From positions 1-14,206 of the forward strand of contig JASHSN010000240.1 of NCBI GenBank assembly GCA_030038695.1: DNA of 14,206 bases. Direction: 5' to 3'. The DNA comes from Nitrososphaeraceae archaeon. GTDB lineage: Archaea > Thermoproteota > Nitrososphaeria > Nitrososphaerales > Nitrososphaeraceae. Of the stretch, positions 5,778 to 12,657 are shown piece by piece; within the stretch, counting starts at the first letter, position 1; each line of letters opens with the position of its first letter. The notes beneath the pieces were generated by a model that saw only the letters and a program-made list of their open reading frames with translations, was not told where the DNA came from and made no database searches. The position numbers and the translations under genes are program-made.

Positions 5778-7091
5778 CTATTTTTTTGATGGGTCATATT
5801 TTTCTGTAATCGATTTGATTACACCTGCAGCGATAGTCGTACCCATGTCTCTTAACGCAAATCTTCCGATCTCGGGGAATTCCTTGAATGTTTCAATCGC
5901 TAGAGGCCTAACTGGTTTTATCTTTACTATTGCGGCATCGCCTGTCTTTAAGAACTTTGGCTTCTCTTCCACAGTTCCTCCTGTTTTCGGATCAATCTTT
6001 GCGAGAAACTCTGATAGAGTAGCTGCTACTTGTGCTGTATGTGCATGTAATACGGGCGTGTAGCCAGGAGCCATGGCAGTAGGATGGTGTATTACTATGA
6101 TTTGTGCCTCGAACTCCTTCGCCACCGTAGGTGGATTATCGGTTGGTCCAATTATATCACCACGTTTGATCCCCTTCTTGTCTACACCTCTGAGGTTGAA
6201 ACCTATGTTATCGCCTGCCTCTGCCGATTCCATTTGAGTGTGGTGAGTTTCAATCGACTTTACCTCTCCAGTAATGCCTGAAGGCATAACTATGACTTTT
6301 TCATTCGCCTTGATAGTACCAGTTTCGACTCTGCCAACTGGAACGGTGCCTACGCCTGTTATAGAATATACATCTTGAACAGGAATTCTAAGCGGTTTTC
6401 CTATAGGTTTTTCTGGAGCATCAAACATGTCCAAAGCCTCCGCGATAGTAGGCCCTTTATACCAAGCCATGTTTTCTGACTTTTTGATCAAGTTATCGCC
6501 CTTCCAGCCCGAAACCGGTATGAAATTTATTTTGCTCGTATTATAACCCACTAATTTTAACATTTTTTCTACAATATCTTTAACTTCTTTATATCTTGCC
6601 TCAGCATACCCGACGTCGTCAGCCTTATTAAGTGCCACAATCAGCTGACCTACTCCAAGAGTTCGTGCAAGAAACGCATGTTCTCTTGCCTGCCCACCAG
6701 GTTCAGTAGCTGCTTCTGTTTCGCCTGGCTTGAGCGAGACAACTAGAATAGCTACGTCTGCCTCTGACGCCCCGGTGATCATATTCTTGATAAAATCCCT
6801 GTGACCTGGAGCATCAATCAAAGTGTAAAAGAACTTTTTGGTCTCAAACTTCTGAAAAGCAAGATCTATAGTAATACCTCTGTCCCTCTCATCCTTGATA
6901 CTGTCTAGAACCCAAGCATACTTGAAAGTATCACCTTTTCCTGTTGCTTCTGATTCCTTAGCAAACGCATCAATGGTGCGTTGGTCAATAACACCCAAAT
7001 CTACCATCATGTGACCGACGATAGTCGATTTGCCGTTATCAACATGACCTACAACCACCAAATTCAAGTGTGGTTTTTTGCTTGCGCTCAT
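5778..7091 (-). CDS. tuf: Translation elongation factor 1-alpha (aEF1A)
   Basis: The 437-residue GTPase delivers aminoacyl-tRNA to the ribosome. GTP-binding motifs are all present: P-loop GHVDNGKST (15-23), switch I and II regions with RGITIDLAF (71-79) and DAPGH (93-97), and the base-specificity motif NKAD (155-158). Domains 2 and 3 follow, with SITGVGTVPVGRVETG and GFNLRGVDKKGIKRGDI, and the ending RDMGTTIAAGVIKSI typical of archaeal/eukaryotic EF-1A. The length is normal. It heads the operon with rps10. AT-rich sequence including TTTATC at about 7125-7130 may be the promoter, which would leave a short leader. NKAD instead of the commoner NKMD is a minor variation. Confidence 0.98.
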   Translation of the reverse strand: MSASKKPHLNLVVVGHVDNGKSTIVGHMMVDLGVIDQRTIDAFAKESEATGKGDTFKYAWVLDSIKDERDRGITIDLAFQKFETKKFFYTLIDAPGHRDFIKNMITGASEADVAILVVSLKPGETEAATEPGGQAREHAFLARTLGVGQLIVALNKADDVGYAEARYKEVKDIVEKMLKLVGYNTSKINFIPVSGWKGDNLIKKSENMAWYKGPTIAEALDMFDAPEKPIGKPLRIPVQDVYSITGVGTVPVGRVETGTIKANEKVIVMPSGITGEVKSIETHHTQMESAEAGDNIGFNLRGVDKKGIKRGDIIGPTDNPPTVAKEFEAQIIVIHHPTAMAPGYTPVLHAHTAQVAATLSEFLAKIDPKTGGTVEEKPKFLKTGDAAIVKIKPVRPLAIETFKEFPEIGRFALRDMGTTIAAGVIKSITEKYDPSKK

Positions 7092-7388
7092 ATCGGGTAA
7101 ACATTCTGAAGGGCTTTATTTGTATTTCGATAAATTCAAACGTTTTTGCAATTGTTATAGAATGATGTCAGGAGAATGAATCGTCGTGTTCTGTTATGGC
7201 ACAATCCATCTATCGCGTACCTGTTCCGTATGTGTCTTTATCCGACTGATTTCATATGAAACTGGTCAAAACACAGTAGTAAACAAATCGACCAAATATG
7301 ATATTGTAATTTTATCACCTCGTTCGATTCGCTTTAGAATATTGTGCCTAGTAGGAGTCTGCCTTATAGCCTACAAGGTCATTGATTG
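7092..7388. other. Intergenic region between cupin and EF-1A genes
   Basis: About 300 bases lie between the end of the cupin gene and the start of the EF-1A gene. A 68-codon open frame on the plus strand (7186-7392) has no TATA box, no ribosome-binding site and no family resemblance, and I regard it as chance. I see no tRNA or box C/D RNA. The EF-1A promoter should lie at the right-hand margin of the EF-1A start, about 7110-7130. Confidence 0.5.
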
Positions 7389-7748
7389 CTAATTATGTAA
7401 TAAATCTCCTGTCCGTCGATAATCGTCATCAAGTCTTACGATGTCATCTTCGTTAAATCTTCCGTACGATATTTCGAGGATAATGCATTTTTGTTCCAAC
7501 GCCTTCACCCTGTGTTTTGCGCCTAAGGGGATTACAATACTGTCAGACTCTTTCAAAATGAGTAATTCCTCATCCAACTGCACCTCCGCAATACCCTTTA
7601 CGATTTTCCAAAATTCCCATCTTTCTCTGTGATATTGAAGACTAAGCCTGGAGTTCGCATTAACATGGATTAGCTTGACAGTACACGGTTGATTTTCGTG
7701 AAATTTTTCAAAGCTTCCCCAAGGCCTATCCTCGGAGTAAATATCCAT
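7389..7748 (-). CDS. Stand-alone phosphomannose isomerase type II-like cupin
   Basis: The 119-residue protein equals the C-terminal cupin domain of ManC-type bifunctional enzymes, here without the nucleotidyltransferase part. RPWGSFEKF (8-16) opens it. LSLQYHRERWEFWKIVKG (35-52) holds the metal-ligand candidates Gln38, His40 and Glu45, and PLGAKHR (74-80) gives His79. The tail DDIVRLDDDYRR is the family signature. Such domains interconvert mannose-6-phosphate and fructose-6-phosphate, feeding GDP-mannose for glycans; some stand-alone copies have other roles. The ATG lies about 27 bases from a TATA-like element shared with the divergent gene. This start skips no upstream signal that I can see. 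Confidence 0.87.
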   Translation of the reverse strand: MDIYSEDRPWGSFEKFHENQPCTVKLIHVNANSRLSLQYHRERWEFWKIVKGIAEVQLDEELLILKESDSIVIPLGAKHRVKALEQKCIILEISYGRFNEDDIVRLDDDYRRTGDLLHN

Positions 7749-7770
7749 ACCAGGAAAACGTACCGAAGCA

Positions 7771-7780
7771 ATTTATTAAT
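7771..7780. promoter_or_regulatory. Two-way TATA-like element between cupin and unknown gene
   Basis: The sequence ATTTATTAAT is near-palindromic. It is centred about 27 bases before the cupin ATG at 7748 on the minus strand, a good leaderless spacing. On the plus strand it is only about 21 bases before the ATG at 7797, so its use in that direction is less certain. Confidence 0.4.
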
Positions 7781-7796
7781 TTCTGTTATGTCGTTG

Positions 7797-8234
7797 ATGA
7801 ATAAAATAGTTGATAAATCACCAAGACGATTCATTGACGAGCAGGCCTTGGCAACTACTGACAATTTTGCTATTGAACATGGTAAGGCGCAGAGGGCAAT
7901 CGAATGGCTAAACTCTTATGCAACAAAAAACAACAAAAAACTAGAAATAAAATTAGAAGGGTATCTTCTTTCTACTACAAGATTCGGAAACTTTGAGGTT
8001 GTATCTTGGAGAGGAGATTGGTCTACCGCCCGCGATTTGATAATTAGAGCAAGCAAGAAGCTAAATATTAAAGTGGTAGAAGGTGGCTACCATGTCAAAG
8101 GTCAGCTACTTTCTTCTCTTTTTGGCATTTCCAGGGAATTTGCCAAAGTGTATAGCGGAGGAAGTATTATCGGAAATTTAGAATTAAGTACAAGATCAGG
8201 GAGATGGATAGTAAAGGGAGAAAAATCAGTATAA
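7797..8234 (+). CDS. Uncharacterised 145-residue protein
   Basis: I do not recognise this family. The protein is soluble and mixed alpha/beta. A helix at about residues 22-45 (DNFAIEHGKAQRAIEWLNSY) is followed by strand-rich sequence with KLEIKLEGYLLSTTRFGNFE, and conserved-looking WRGDW (71-75) and GGYHVKG (96-102). The end is STRSGRWIVKGEKSV. The frame stays open back to 7689, but that would overlap the divergent cupin gene. ATGs at 7788 and 7797 follow the AT-rich promoter, and 7797 is the better choice. It is the first of two plus-strand unknowns; 136 bases with a hairpin separate it from the next gene. Confidence 0.7.
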   Translation: MNKIVDKSPRRFIDEQALATTDNFAIEHGKAQRAIEWLNSYATKNNKKLEIKLEGYLLSTTRFGNFEVVSWRGDWSTARDLIIRASKKLNIKVVEGGYHVKGQLLSSLFGISREFAKVYSGGSIIGNLELSTRSGRWIVKGEKSV

Positions 8235-8272
8235 TCTAGTGGTTGCGTTTTTCTGAGCGACATTACATTTGA

Positions 8273-8304
8273 TGTCATCCGGAAACCCTTTCGGCTAAAT
8301 GACA
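8273..8304 (+). other. Nested hairpin between two unknown genes
   Basis: TGTCAT (8273-8278) pairs with ATGACA (8299-8304). Directly inside it CCGGAAA (8279-8285) pairs with TTTCGG (8289-8294) with one bulged G and a CCC loop. A T5 run lies just upstream (8248-8252). It may be a 3' structure of the preceding gene, a processing site or a small RNA element. It is unusually stable for this AT-rich DNA. Confidence 0.4.
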
Positions 8305-8370
8305 AAATGAAATACATACATATGTCTGAAAAGTACGATACGATATGAATAGAGAAGAACTATAACCAGA

Positions 8371-8736
8371 ATGAGCATGAAAAGTGAAATCTCGATAGTT
8401 TTTAGAGAAAACAAGATATCAGCATGTGAAGAGGTCCAAGGCAGGATTGATCTCAATTATCTTGGCCGATTCGATAGCATCGTGATCAATTCACAAATTG
8501 AAAAATCGAATGACATTTTTAACTATACTAGTCTTAACGGAAAGAAAATAATGCACCCTTATGCCAGACTTTCTATCTTTAAGGATGACGTAGGTAACAC
8601 GAAAATATTAGAATTTACTGCTGTTACAAAACATGTTCCATCGTCTGAAGCTACCACCGCAAAGTTTCGAGTAGCAATAATACAGGAACATAAAGAAGTC
8701 GCGGACGACATTGCATATATCAGGATAACCCGATAA
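8371..8736 (+). CDS. Uncharacterised beta-rich 121-residue protein
   Basis: I do not recognise a named family. The sequence alternates hydrophobic and polar residues, suggesting a beta-sandwich: ISIVFRENKISACEEVQGRI, then FDSIVINSQIE, ARLSIFKDD, ILEFTAVTKHV, AKFRVAIIQ and ADDIAYIRITR. The pattern E-x-V-x-G-x-I-x-L near residues 21-28 is faintly like the first strands of arrestin or C2-type sandwiches, but this is only a fold guess. No signal peptide or membrane segment is present. The start may be 8371 or 8377. A T-rich stretch just past the stop (8740-8755) is a likely terminator. It converges on the plastocyanin-like gene, 30 bases apart. Confidence 0.7.
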   Translation: MSMKSEISIVFRENKISACEEVQGRIDLNYLGRFDSIVINSQIEKSNDIFNYTSLNGKKIMHPYARLSIFKDDVGNTKILEFTAVTKHVPSSEATTAKFRVAIIQEHKEVADDIAYIRITR

Positions 8737-8739
8737 TAC

Positions 8740-8755
8740 CTTTTACTTTTCTCTG
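8740..8755 (+). terminator. T-rich archaeal-type terminator
   Basis: TACCTTTTACTTTTCTC follows the stop of the 8371 gene within a few bases. Archaeal RNA polymerase stops at such oligo-T tracts without a hairpin. It sits in the 30-base gap between convergent genes. Confidence 0.4.
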
Positions 8756-8766
8756 CCCCGAGCTTG

Positions 8767-9246
8767 CTAAAACTTCTCCTTCGCAATTGTAACCTTGCCT
8801 TGCATCCATGGATGCGGTTCACAATGGTATGAATAAATGCCATCGACTGTGAACACAAATGTGAATTTCTGTCCTGGTGGAATCAACCCTATATGTTGAA
8901 TTGAGTTGAATGGACCAGAGATAAGATCATTGTATCCGTCGTCAGAAGTGACAGAATGCGGAACTGAATCCGTGTTAGTCCACACTACTCTATTAGACAC
9001 CCCCAAGATTCCTTGGGCTTGTTTGGGTACGAAGTTTATAGTCTGTGAAGGTGAAGATGCCCCAGGTACGATTCTGACGTGGGTGGTCTGAGGAGGATTT
9101 ACAACTTCAGGAGGAAGTACCGGTTTTTGATTGGCTTGAGGAACATAAATAAATTGATAATATCCCAGGCTTATCCCGACAGCAATAACGAAAGCAATAA
9201 TGCTAATTCCTGCAGTATGATTTTCCAGGACACTACCTTTTTCCAT
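8767..9246 (-). CDS. Membrane-anchored plastocyanin-like blue copper protein
   Basis: The 159-residue protein has one N-terminal membrane helix (about residues 14-34), a Pro-rich linker, and a cupredoxin domain facing outside. The type 1 copper ligands are clear: His97 in SVPHSVTSDD, then Cys142, His145 and Met148 in YSYHCEPHPWM. FVPKQAQGILGVSNRVVWTN is the typical beta strand before the first His. Thaumarchaea use such proteins instead of cytochrome c to carry electrons. The ATG at 9246 is chosen over a GTG at 9255 because GAGGAG (9255-9260) lies 8 bases before the ATG and overlaps the GTG. It has its own TATA box and lies downstream of Rieske and cytochrome b, its likely electron donor. Confidence 0.93.
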   Translation of the reverse strand: MEKGSVLENHTAGISIIAFVIAVGISLGYYQFIYVPQANQKPVLPPEVVNPPQTTHVRIVPGASSPSQTINFVPKQAQGILGVSNRVVWTNTDSVPHSVTSDDGYNDLISGPFNSIQHIGLIPPGQKFTFVFTVDGIYSYHCEPHPWMQGKVTIAKEKF

Positions 9247-9254
9247 AAAAACCA

Positions 9255-9260
9255 CTCCTC
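9255..9260 (-). promoter_or_regulatory. Shine-Dalgarno site of the copper protein gene
   Basis: The minus strand reads GAGGAG, 8 bases before the ATG at 9246. It decides the start in favour of that ATG, since the alternative GTG begins inside this site. Confidence 0.65.
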
Positions 9261-9290
9261 ACACTATTGGAATATTTTGATGATTTTTCA

Positions 9291-9298
9291 CATATAAA
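9291..9298 (-). promoter_or_regulatory. TATA box of the copper protein gene
   Basis: The minus strand reads TTTATATG. Transcription would begin near 9269, leaving a leader of about 23 bases that contains the GAGGAG site. The gene can therefore be transcribed apart from cytochrome b. Confidence 0.5.
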
Positions 9299-9335
9299 GT
9301 TTGTTTGGAATACTCGCAAAATGAAAACATGTTAA

Positions 9336-11000
9336 TTATCTTGTCCTTTTTGTGTCGAGTCCATTAGAGCTCAAGTTGGTTGGTGTATCTGTCCTAGGAG
9401 ATGACGTCTTCTGTGACCGTACGTCATCTATCGCAGCCGCGGTATCAGCGGCGCTTGAACTAATTCCCGTTGTTTGTGTAGGACCATAGGCTGGACCTTG
9501 GCTTATTGATGCTGCACTCTTTGAAGACGGTGGAGCAGATAGTGGCTTTGTTGCTGTTGTTGGAACTGATGGAGTCGGGGTCGGGGCATAAGGTATTGGT
9601 TTTGCGCCGGCGGGAGGAACCATGGGTTTTGGGGTAGGTTGTTTTGCCATGGTCTTACCATGTCTATAGACGTGAAACATGGCAGCAAACACAATCATAA
9701 TGATACCTACAAGGAATAGTGAAAAGTTCTTCATTCCATGAAGAACAGCATAATAGGCTGCAATATTTAGATAAATTTGAAAGGCCAATAGCGCTATAAA
9801 TACTATATAGATCCAGTTGACTGGTATGTTGATCGAGTTCTTGCCACTCGGTTTCTTTGGTTGCAATTTTGCACTAGCTTCTGAATTTCTAGCTAGCTTT
9901 ATCATTAGATAGGTAAAACCAAAGGATAGAGGAACCAGCATTAACATCACCAAGTAAAAGAAGATGGGATCGATCATTAATCGTTCTAGTAGAGATTTTT
10001 GTATGTTAGGATCAATATAGAATCCCCAATAGGTGGTAACTATAATCTGTGCAATGCTGGTTATGCCTAGTGCAGTCACAAGTGGCCTATCCTTCCATGA
10101 AAATTTCTTATATCTATCGATAAAAGGCATAATCGCTAACGTCAATATAAGTAGACCTGGCCATGCTACACCTGTCACAAATTTATCGTACCCTGTTCGA
10201 AGGAATGCGTACAATCCAGTAAGATACCACTCAGGTACCGTAATGCCAGGGGGTGAGGTGGGTACAAATTTTGTTCCTAAATCTACAGGAAAGACGCCTC
10301 CAGTTAACATTATTGCCCCTGATACTGCCATAACCATAGGTACGTCGAATACCAAAAATCTTGGGAAGTGCACGACCATTAGACCAAGGAGTACGATCGG
10401 AAGGAAAAAAACGTGGAATGCATAGAATCTTAGGACAAAATCATGGAATCCCCCGCCAAAGAATGCGTCTCTCATTTGCGGACCGAGAACGGGTATGGAG
10501 TTAGTCAGTGACGCCGCTATGGATATAGCAAGTTCAGCTCGTTCACTAAATATGATATCATAGCCAGTAAACGCCTCGAGAATTGTGAGTACACCTATCA
10601 AAACTCCAGTCACCCAAATAATTTCATTCCTTATCTTGTATCTACCACTAAAATACTGATAATACATATGAAGAATTGCAAGCATAACCATCGCGTTAGA
10701 CGCATGGTAGTGTATATTACGTATCTGGAATCCGAAAGGAATTGTGTTGTTAATATTTTGCACACTATCCCATGCTCTGTCAAGTTCCGGCTCGTACCAA
10801 AGCATTAACAAGGCTCCACTAATACCTAGAATAATGAATAGGACAAACGTAAGCATGCCGAGGAAACCAAGGGGACTAACGAATCTTCCAGGAAAAGTGA
10901 ACTTGAGTCCCATGAAAATAGTTCGATCTACGCCGGCATAGATCCACCTGAAAAACTTGACTAGGCTGTTTTCATTCGCTAACGTCTCAGACTCAGCCAA
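9336..11000 (-). CDS. Cytochrome b/b6 of a bc1/b6f-like complex
   Basis: The 554-residue protein is the membrane core of a quinol-oxidising complex. Haem-ligand candidates are His97 and His111 in one helix and His196 and His211 in another. The 14 and 15 residue spacings match the b6 type rather than mitochondrial cytochrome b. PEWY (256-259) marks the quinol-oxidation site. Around nine to ten hydrophobic helices can be counted, the last two (about 395-415 and 427-443) beyond the usual core. The final 100 or so residues are a Pro/Ser/Thr/Ala-rich, probably disordered tail ending RTR. The start is a TTG at 11000, preceded by AAAGGAGTGA, whose TGA is the stop of the Rieske gene. The two are thus translated as a tight pair. 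Confidence 0.96.
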   Translation of the reverse strand: MAESETLANENSLVKFFRWIYAGVDRTIFMGLKFTFPGRFVSPLGFLGMLTFVLFIILGISGALLMLWYEPELDRAWDSVQNINNTIPFGFQIRNIHYHASNAMVMLAILHMYYQYFSGRYKIRNEIIWVTGVLIGVLTILEAFTGYDIIFSERAELAISIAASLTNSIPVLGPQMRDAFFGGGFHDFVLRFYAFHVFFLPIVLLGLMVVHFPRFLVFDVPMVMAVSGAIMLTGGVFPVDLGTKFVPTSPPGITVPEWYLTGLYAFLRTGYDKFVTGVAWPGLLILTLAIMPFIDRYKKFSWKDRPLVTALGITSIAQIIVTTYWGFYIDPNIQKSLLERLMIDPIFFYLVMLMLVPLSFGFTYLMIKLARNSEASAKLQPKKPSGKNSINIPVNWIYIVFIALLAFQIYLNIAAYYAVLHGMKNFSLFLVGIIMIVFAAMFHVYRHGKTMAKQPTPKPMVPPAGAKPIPYAPTPTPSVPTTATKPLSAPPSSKSAASISQGPAYGPTQTTGISSSAADTAAAIDDVRSQKTSSPRTDTPTNLSSNGLDTKRTR

Positions 11001-11005
11001 TTGTT

Positions 11006-11016
11006 CTCACTCCTTT
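11006..11016 (-). promoter_or_regulatory. Ribosome-binding site overlapping the Rieske stop codon
   Basis: The minus strand reads AAAGGAGTGAG. GGAG lies 9 bases before the TTG start of cytochrome b, and the TGA within it (11007-11009) ends the Rieske gene. This supports TTG as the start and coupled translation. Confidence 0.65.
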
Positions 11017-11621
11017 AAGAATCGACCGTACCCAACAATTCCGTTTCCGCTTGGACTCCAATTTGGAGGCAAAATCCAGACGTTTCCATCATTATCTATC
11101 TCTAGGTCTAGCATCGGAAGGACATTGCTAGGTGGTGATTGCAGAGAAGCTGGTCCGGCAAACGCCTTACCGTCAATAGGATCATACATACTACCGTGGC
11201 ATGGACATTCGCCTCTCTTTCTGCCAGGATCAGGCCAGTATTTCCATAGACACCAGAGATGCAAACATATCTGACTATACATTCTAAAGGCTGATACATC
11301 GTTCTTGTTTCCACCTAGTTCTACGGGCAACCGTATAAATTGCCATAATCGGAACGATTCTTGGTTCAATACTCGATCGTTAGTTTTCGGGTAGATCACT
11401 GATTCAGCATGATTAACTGGAAAAGTCTTAAGATTAGCTTGACTCCCATCAGGGAGCTCAACTTTGGACTTTGCAGAAATATTGCCAGCAGGATTAGGAA
11501 GGAACTTGCCCCACTCTATGAAGGGTATGAAAGTCACAACAGTACCCGCAGCAGCCATTAGTTTCAGAAAATCACGCCGCGATACCTTCCTTCCAGAGTT
11601 AGGAGGGCTTTGCTGCGTCAT
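11007..11621 (-). CDS. Rieske iron-sulphur protein with Tat signal
   Basis: The 204-residue protein begins with a twin-arginine signal, RKVSRRDFLKLMAAAG, whose hydrophobic part serves as export signal and membrane anchor. The [2Fe-2S] boxes are CLHLWC (Cys119, His121, and Cys124 for the disulphide) and CPCHGS (Cys139, Cys141, His142). Cys119, Cys139, His121 and His142 bind the cluster. Trp stands where the usual CTHLGC has Gly. It moves electrons from quinol at cytochrome b to the copper carrier. The ATG at 11621 is preferred; a GTG at 11630 is an in-frame alternative closer to leaderless spacing from the TATA box at 11651-11657. It heads the respiratory operon. Confidence 0.95.
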   Translation of the reverse strand: MTQQSPPNSGRKVSRRDFLKLMAAAGTVVTFIPFIEWGKFLPNPAGNISAKSKVELPDGSQANLKTFPVNHAESVIYPKTNDRVLNQESFRLWQFIRLPVELGGNKNDVSAFRMYSQICLHLWCLWKYWPDPGRKRGECPCHGSMYDPIDGKAFAGPASLQSPPSNVLPMLDLEIDNDGNVWILPPNWSPSGNGIVGYGRFLKE

Positions 11622-11650
11622 TGTGTACACAAAAAAAGCTCAGTACATAT

Positions 11651-11657
11651 CTATAAA
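11651..11657 (-). promoter_or_regulatory. TATA box of the Rieske - cytochrome b operon
   Basis: The minus strand reads TTTATAG, centred about 33 bases before the ATG at 11621 and 24 bases before the alternative GTG at 11630. Confidence 0.5.
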
Positions 11658-11714
11658 CTTTTGGACGTCATTTGGTAAGCATTCGACTGACATATGCAGG
11701 TCTTCATTTATGGG

Positions 11715-11754
11715 AAAAAAATATGCTATGTTATACGTCATCATCCAAGATGAT
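11715..11754 (-). terminator. Hairpin plus T7 run after aIF6
   Basis: ATCATC-CAA-GATGAT (11740-11754) is a perfect 6-bp hairpin with a 3-base loop, 25 bases past the aIF6 stop. On the minus strand it is followed, 18 bases later, by seven T (11715-11721). The T-run is the likely stop signal before the next promoter at 11651. Confidence 0.45.
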
Positions 11755-11779
11755 CAAGTGGTGTCTAGTTTATCAAATT

Positions 11780-12445
11780 TTAGGCCTTGAAAATTCTGCT
11801 GAACATAATCAACTCAGGGCCACTAGTAGAAGTTCCAACTATTACGGATTTTGAGTTTGCCAGTATTCCAGAGGACAGGAATGGGGTGCCACCATTAACT
11901 GTAACGGGTTCGACTTGCACTTGTAGTGTTTCGGAAATAACTTTAATTTCTTCTTCTGTTGCCTTTGGATGAACCACTGCTCCCGAGTTTGTTGCAACGA
12001 TCATAGATCCTGTTTGAATATATCCGCCTACAGTCATCGAATGGACAGGCACGCCTAAAGCATCTCTGACTTGCTGATCTACCTCGCCTTTGAATAAGGG
12101 GGATACTAACGCTCCGTTGTCATTGGTTGAAATTAAATTCCCAATGGCAGTAAATCTGCTGTTCAGGCGATCGACATTAAGACCTGTCCCCTTGAGATTG
12201 ACAATTTCCTCGTCTGTGGCAATTGAAGGAACTAGTATTCCGTTGTTATTCATTGCCGTCATTGGGCCAATTAGCCTTGTGTTCGCTACTGACGTATAAA
12301 GTTCTTCTTCAACACCTAGGTATTCCATTAGTTTGGCAGTCTTAGTTTTTGCAAAACCAAAAGGTAATATGATTATTCTATCATTCGTTTTTGCAAATAA
12401 TCCAATATTGGGGCTTTTATAATAGGAGTATCTATATATTCCCAA
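11780..12445 (-). CDS. eif6: Translation initiation factor 6 (aIF6)
   Basis: The 221-residue protein is the archaeal form of eIF6, which binds the large ribosomal subunit and keeps it from joining the small subunit. It shows the pentein-like repeats of the family: ANTRLIGPMTAMNNNGILVP, FTAIGNLISTNDNGALVSP, GSMIVATNSGAVVHP and ILANSKSVIVGTSTSGPELI. KSPNIGLFAKTNDR opens the first repeat. Length is normal. The start is a TTG at 12445: upstream in frame there is a TAG nine codons away, and the first internal ATG (Met40) would cut off the first repeat. In some archaea it follows rpl31e; no such gene is seen here. Confidence 0.96.
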   Translation of the reverse strand: MGIYRYSYYKSPNIGLFAKTNDRIIILPFGFAKTKTAKLMEYLGVEEELYTSVANTRLIGPMTAMNNNGILVPSIATDEEIVNLKGTGLNVDRLNSRFTAIGNLISTNDNGALVSPLFKGEVDQQVRDALGVPVHSMTVGGYIQTGSMIVATNSGAVVHPKATEEEIKVISETLQVQVEPVTVNGGTPFLSSGILANSKSVIVGTSTSGPELIMFSRIFKA

Positions 12446-12657
12446 GTGGTAGTTTTTTGTGTAAAACTATGAATATGAACCTATTGAATTTAGCTGACTA
12501 AAAATTATATACCAAGATTGCCTGCATAGTGAATGCAGTAATATTGGAATGATTTCTTCTCATAGAGGTTCTGTTGGCGTAGCTTACACAACAATGAGTT
12601 ATATGCTACGTGGTCATTTAACTGAACTTTTTTATTTACGTACTGAAAGCTAAAGAT
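12446..12657. other. aIF6 - pyrB intergenic region with two hairpins
   Basis: This 212-base gap separates divergent genes. CTGCAT-AGTGA-ATGCAG (12522-12538) is a perfect 6-bp hairpin, extended by CCAA and TTGG about ten bases outside it. GCGTAGC (about 12577-12583) and GCTACGT (12605-12611) give a second, looser stem. A TATA-like ATTATATA sits at 12504-12511 and reads on both strands. It could serve aIF6 with a leader of about 36 bases, or a small plus-strand RNA. No protein-coding frame of note is present. Confidence 0.35.
12628..12636 (+). promoter_or_regulatory. TATA box of pyrB
   Basis: The plus strand reads TTTTTATTT, centred about 26 bases before the ATG at 12658. The transcript would be leaderless. 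Confidence 0.5.

Noticed and set aside
7160..7250. Possible box C/D guide RNA (ATGATGT and CTGA)
   Set aside because: The C box has a mismatch and the boxes are almost 90 bases apart, longer than usual for archaeal guide RNAs; the internal boxes are not convincing.
7186..7392. 68-codon open frame on the plus strand between cupin and EF-1A genes
   Set aside because: It has no TATA box at the right distance, no ribosome-binding site and no family resemblance, and it runs into the end of the cupin gene.
9503..9694. Gln-rich 63-codon minus-strand frame within the cytochrome b tail
   Set aside because: It is a shifted reading of the low-complexity Pro/Ser/Thr tail, with no start signal of its own.
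10033..10425. 130-codon plus-strand frame opposite cytochrome b
   Set aside because: It is antisense to conserved cytochrome b sequence including PEWY; the open frame reflects the codon use of the real gene.
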